DNA of 64,000 nucleotides from Siphonodentalium dalli (Eukaryota > Mollusca > Scaphopoda > Gadilida > Siphonodentaliidae). Shown one piece after another: positions 59,861 to 64,000 of this stretch. The notes beneath the pieces are model-generated. The model made no database searches, was not told where the DNA came from, and saw nothing but the letters and a program-made list of their open reading frames with translations. Both the position numbers and the translations under genes were made by a program. The DNA is taken from the NCBI GenBank assembly GCA_032622095.1, contig CP136062.1, positions 228,488,578 through 228,552,577 of the forward strand, in the 5' to 3' direction. Positions within the stretch are counted from its first letter, which is position 1; every line of letters starts with the position of its first letter.

Positions 59861-61160
59861 GCAAGATTATTCTCCATTCTATTTGATCAACATACCGGAG
59901 TGTTTCGCATCACTTTAAGATTATTCTCCATTTCTTTTTGATCACCCTATCGGAGTGTTTCACATCACTTTAAGATTATTCTCCATTCTATTTGATCACC
60001 CTATCGGAGTGTTTCACGTCACTTTAAGATTATTCTCCATTTCTATTTGATCACCCTATCGGAGTGTTTCACATCAGTTTAAGATTATTCTCCATTCTAT
60101 TTGATCACCCTATCGGAGTGTTTCACATCACTTTAAGATTATTCTCCATTCTATTTTATCACCCTATCATATCGGAGCGTTTTACATCACTTTAAGATTA
60201 TTCTCCATTCTATTTGATCGCCCTTTCGGAGTGTTTCACATCACTTTAAGATTATTCTCCATTCTATTTGATCGCCCTATCGGAGTGTTTTATATCACTT
60301 TAAGATTATTCTCCATTATATTTGATCATCATATCGGAGTGTTTCACATCACTTTAAGATTCTCCATTCTATTTGATCACCCTATCGGAGCGTTTCACAT
60401 CACTTTAAGATTATTCTCCATTCTATTGATCGGAGCGTTTCACATCACTTTAAGATTATTCTCCATTTCTATTTGATCACCCTATCGGAGTGTTTCACAT
60501 CACTTTAAGATTATTCTCCATTCTATTTTACCACCCTATCGGAGTGTTTCACATCACTTTAAGATTATTCTCCATTATATTTGATCACCCTATCGGAGTG
60601 TTTCACATCACTTTAAGATTATTCTCCATTTATATTTGATCACCCTATCGGAGTGTTTCACATCACTTTAAGATTATTCTCCATTCTATTTGATCACCCT
60701 ATCGGAGTGTTTCACACCACTTTAAGATTATTCTCCATTATATTTGATCACCCTATCGGATTGTTTCACATCACTTTAAGATTATTCTCCATTTCTATTT
60801 GATCACCCTATCGGAGTGTTTCACATCACTTTAAGATTATTCTCCATTATATTTGATCATCATATCGGAGTGTTTCACATCACTTTAAGATTCTCCATTT
60901 CTATTTGATCACCATTTCGGAGTGTTTTACATCACTTTAAGATTATTCTCCTTTTCTATTTGATCACCCTATCGGAGTGTTTCACATCACTTTAAGATTA
61001 TTCTCCATTCTATTTGATCACCCTATCGGAGTGTTTCATATAACTTCGTTTAAGATTATTCTCCATTTCTATTTGATCACCCAATCGGAGTGTGTCACAT
61101 CACTTTATGATTATTCTCCATGTCTATTTGATCACCCTACCAGAGTGTTTCGCATCACGT
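59861..61160. repeat. 55-bp tandem repeat, about 23 copies
   Basis: TCGGAGTGTTTCACATCACT, TTAAGATTATTCTCCATTCT, ATTTGATCACCCTAT. Length variants include loss of TATT in AGATTCTCC (60358, 60893), an extra T in CCATTTCTATT, a short unit at 60425 and an ATAACTTCG insertion at 61039. Open frames across it are by-products. Confidence 0.96.
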
Positions 61161-61185
61161 TAAAGCTGCAATATATTTTATAAAT

Positions 61186-61240
61186 GCCTAATAATATGAT
61201 TTTGAGTGCGTCACCATTTATGACTATGGTTTTCTTGCTT
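61186..61240 (+). repeat. Dispersed repeat (copy 3 of 3)
   Basis: GCCTAATAATATGATTTTGA and GCGTCACCATTTATGACTAT, then GGTTTTCTTG match 19049-19105. Confidence 0.78.
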
Positions 61241-61349
61241 GCTGTGCTTGCTGTCCATAATGTATGCATACGTCCGAGGGCCTGCGTTTCACCACCGCGT
61301 TAAAATATCACGAGAAGGTATATACACATGTACTTTGGTTTTACTGATG

Positions 61350-61635
61350 AATAGATGTTGACAATGACTATAACCAACAGGGTCATTCACGTCGTTTTAG
61401 AAACACCAGCGCAGGCATTATTAATTTTTTCAAAAATGTATATGTTCTTGAATGTTTTTTCTCTCAAATCGCTTGGATAAAGACAAACACCGCGAAAATG
61501 ACAACTTCAGAGAAAATAACTGTACTTTTTCACAACGCCATCAGTTTTCCCTAACAACATCATGGCAATTCAGCAGGACCCACCAGCATCATAGAATATT
61601 AGCAGGACCACTTGACCAGGTGTGGTACTCCAATT
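61350..61635 (-). mobile_element. Unexpanded, inverted relative of the 54-57 kb element
   Basis: Its reverse complement reads from a terminal GTACCACACCTGGTCAAGTG, GTCCTGCTAAT through about one ATGATGCTGGTGGGTCCTGC unit, then AAAAAGTACAGTTATTTTC, CATTTTCGCGGTGTTTG and CAAGAACATA. The same order brackets the 29-bp array at 54322-54360 and 57076-57260. Only one to two array units are present here. Confidence 0.82.
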
Positions 61636-61641
61636 CGCCCT

Positions 61642-61720
61642 AATTAAATATATTTTTCACCACAACGAACATAATATAGAGTATTATATTATGTTCGTTG
61701 TGGTGAAAATATATTTAATT
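61642..61720. repeat. Near-perfect hairpin, 36-37-bp arms
   Basis: AATTAAATATATTTTTCACC, ACAACGAACATAATATA pairs with 61685-61720, one base gap, 6-base loop. It lies just outside the terminus of the preceding element. Confidence 0.92.
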
Positions 61721-61805
61721 AGAACTGATACTCAATAATGACACTAAGCCTGGTTCTTCACGCACTATATCGTCGTCTTTGATTGGATATTACGGTATTT
61801 AGTGA

Positions 61806-61942
61806 TCAGGGACGCCGGAAGCACCAAAGGGCAAGGGGAGCAAACCAGTCAGGAGGGCAATTTTCGAGTACCCACTGGACTCCCCTGGGTCAGGGCAAGA
61901 GGGGGAAAGTGCCCCCGCATGCCCCTACCCCGGCGTCCCTGA
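61806..61942. mobile_element. Small GC-rich element with 13-bp perfect inverted ends
   Basis: TCAGGGACGCCGG (61806-61818) and CCGGCGTCCCTGA (61930-61942). The 137-bp body is markedly GC-rich against its AT-rich surroundings (GGGCAAGGGGAGC, AAGTGCCCCCGCATGCCCC). Probably a short MITE or a fragment. Confidence 0.7.
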
Positions 61943-62944
61943 ATGTGATATAAATAAGTAGTGTTGTGGATGCGCGTTATTCATGTATTATGTAATTATT
62001 TACTTGTCTGTATTTTGCTCCTGTCCACAACCACACCGACCATTCGAAAACGCGCATCTGTGTTGCCAACCGCGCTTCTACGACGATACAACCGCGCATC
62101 TCTAAGTTTTATGTTGCAATTTCTGGTCACGAAAAACAGAAAAATACGGTTATCAATTAATTTTGACAGAATGGAACGGTTGGTATAGTAGAAGTTACAT
62201 TCGCTCAAAACCTCGATATTTGCCGGGTTGAATTCGATACAATTGTGTATATTTCGTTAAAGCATTGAGGTAGAAATAGGCTGCAGAAACAGCCCGGGGT
62301 CCTAATTTTGGCACATATTTTTTCACAATGTATCGGCATTTAGCAACACGATTGAGTATTTTCTCGTCGATTTTTTCGGATTCCTTTAGTCAAATGTTCC
62401 TGCAATCACCTTGCGTTGAAATTTGGGTTCATCCTGTAGCCAATGTCCATAAAATGAGTCGATTTCGGAAGTGGGTATATCGAAAAATATACGACAGTGC
62501 TCCTTTGTGACCAACAACCAACCATCTATGTTGCCGAATTCCTGTCTGATTATAACTAATGTAAATATCGCGTGTATATGTGTCCGAATCGATGTCCAGA
62601 GGAGACTATTTCATTTCCTGAACTAGATGTAGTCAAATTCGTCTCGACTCGTGCTCAACTGACACATTCGACAAATTATGTTAGTCAAATCAGCTGGTAA
62701 ACGAGTCCCATATGCAATTGAATGTTGTAGCATGATATACTGGATAATCAGCTGGTTGTCCAGTGCAGATGAGGTCGCATGCATGGTTGTAGGAACGTTT
62801 TGTAAAGGACTCTGCTATCATTGAACAGATTTTCTTAGTCAGATTTATTTGCGTGAAAGAATACGCGTTTAACACGTCATATCGGCGTTATATTGGAAAA
62901 CAATAGGTAGGGCCTATGATTTATTTATACACATCACATATTAT
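61943..62944. other. No gene recognised
   Basis: Short frames on both strands without domains. No repeats noticed. Confidence 0.4.
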
Positions 62945-63330
62945 TCCTTAGTAACGCCCGTCAATCAACGGCTATACTGGTGATGGATACACACATCTGT
63001 TTAGTGCATCAAACATGTGCATCGTCTAAATTACCGAAGCATACTATACATAGCGAATATTGTCATTAATAACCTCACGCATGTGAGATATTCCTTGGTG
63101 ACGCCCACCAGCGGTCACACGGATGCGATATATGTAAAAAAAATAATCTGCATCCAAGCATGTGTATAATGTGGTATTCTAATTAGTCTATGCATGCATA
63201 TTATTGGATTACCATAATAATCTCACGCATGTCAGATATTGCTTAGTCACGACCATCATCGATCACACGGGTGCGATCTATGTAACTTCGTTCTGCGTAT
63301 CCATTTAATGTATAATTTGTTTCATAAATA
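62945..63330. repeat. Degenerate tandem repeat of about 150 bp
   Basis: Three diverged units: CCTTAGTAACGCCCGTCAATC, CCTTGGTGACGCCCACCAGC and GCTTAGTCACGACCATCATC. They share CACGCATGTSAGATATT and CACACGGRTGCGATMTATGTAA. Confidence 0.75.
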
Positions 63331-63404
63331 GTCTACATTACGAGTTATACCTTCAGCACTCGAGAACACGAGTACTATGTCTACATTGTATATACAATTA
63401 TACA

Positions 63405-63597
63405 TCATTCGCATGTGATCATTATATTATCATATGTTGTGGGTTGAACACTCGATTCGCTATCATCATCAATCAACGGTATTGTCTCATCGGCTCCTCC
63501 GTCCAACAGGAATGTTTCTACGTCCAAGTCAACATCCCCTGCTAATGGAACAAAATCTTCTGGTGCCATCGATATCTCACTGTTCAACTTCTTGTCT
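63405..63597 (-). CDS. Probable terminal exon of an unknown protein (acidic C-terminal tail)
   Basis: On the minus strand a good 3' splice site (pyrimidine-rich CACTTTTATTTCCAG, AG at 63598-63599) precedes an open frame of about 63 codons to a stop at 63405. The exon would start in phase 2. The peptide starts DKKLNSEISMAPEDFVPL, is strongly acidic (DVDLDVE, IDDDSES), has a dileucine-like ETFLLDGG and ends DNIMITCE. Composition and lack of repeats set it apart from every other frame in the window. Alternatively, the same frame continues upstream to 63779 through a hydrophobic stretch (ECIIIILVLFLILCTFI) followed by basic RDKK, which would make it a membrane protein with a cytosolic acidic tail; a T-rich intron end can mimic such a helix. 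I do not recognise the family. ATTAAA near 63302 could be a polyadenylation signal. Confidence 0.45.
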
Positions 63598-63599
63598 CT

Positions 63600-64000
63600 G
63601 GAAATAAAAGTGCATAGAATTAAAAAAAGGACCAGAATAATAATTATGCATTCAACTATATTAATCAACATGACCAATTTCCTCATACAGTGGTTAAAAT
63701 ACACAATAACACTGGCTACTAGTGCATATATATATGTATATCGCAACCGTAAGGCCGGATGGTATGAAGCACTTGTCATGTGGATTTTCCGACAAAACTA
63801 TATTATATATTACATATAATGCACATTCGAGAGTAATTTCATATATATATGAATAGTGAATATATAAGAGAGTATTGTCCATTATGTTGCGCTGATTAAA
63901 ATACAATGTTCTCGCACATGTTACATCCATATGGCCGCAATTGTCGCTATGTCCATATAACAAGCTTGTTTGTGAAAAGTTATTGACTTTGGGTTGACTG
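63600..64000 (-). other. Putative intron or upstream coding region of the 63.4-kb gene
   Basis: AT-rich with ATATATATG runs. No second exon can be assigned inside the window. Confidence 0.3.

Noticed and set aside
60231-61183. Repeated HITLRLFSI peptide frames
   Set aside because: By-product of the 55-bp array; the frame is kept only where length variants compensate.

Overview
This is a stretch of eukaryotic (animal) genomic DNA: AT-rich, gene-poor and made almost entirely of repeats. The content suggests an invertebrate, probably marine: an L1/Tx1-clade LINE, the 3' end of a CR1/L2/Jockey-like LINE, a tRNA-derived SINE, many non-autonomous DNA transposons with long inverted repeats, and a decayed gene of a multi-copy family I know from cnidarians, molluscs and lancelets. 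The exact phylum cannot be fixed from the sequence. Nothing looks bacterial or viral: no operons, no rRNA, no functional tRNA and no CRISPR array. Copy numbers and similarities given here were counted by eye.

Layout. 1-2033 is a minisatellite built from two interchangeable monomers (26 and 30 bp). A dead L1/Tx1 LINE on the minus strand (about 2038-7304) has been inserted into it, with the array resuming at 7305. 7.9-9.2 kb is a 126-bp tandem array ending at a fold-back element. 10.3-16 kb holds hairpin-capped MITEs, a fold-back element, a 31-bp array and a TTAA-flanked MITE. 16.65-20.04 kb is one DNA element with terminal inverted repeats, inserted into one copy of a local duplication whose other copy is still an empty site. 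20.1-30.7 kb is bounded by two oppositely oriented copies of a hairpin element. It contains a minus-strand pseudogene (22.2-23.3 kb), an inverted-repeat element with 104-bp internal arms, and a SINE.

30.77-49.88 kb is a single uninterrupted 62-bp satellite (about 308 monomers) with nested higher-order repeats; its right edge is a monomer in the opposite orientation. 50-54.2 kb has a four-copy 29-bp repeat, a CR1/L2-like LINE tail and two TTAA-flanked MITEs. 54.3-57.7 kb is a transposon-like element with inverted termini, inside which a different 29-bp unit has expanded to about 94 copies; an almost unexpanded inverted relative lies at 61.35-61.64 kb. 58 kb holds the most complete copy of the hairpin-capped MITE, 59.9-61.2 kb a 55-bp array. 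At the right edge (63.4-63.6 kb, minus) is the only candidate host coding sequence, a probable terminal exon.

The genes do not form a pathway. The unifying theme is that inverted-repeat mobile elements and tandem arrays are physically linked, and at least one array, possibly two, appears to have grown out of the termini of a DNA element.
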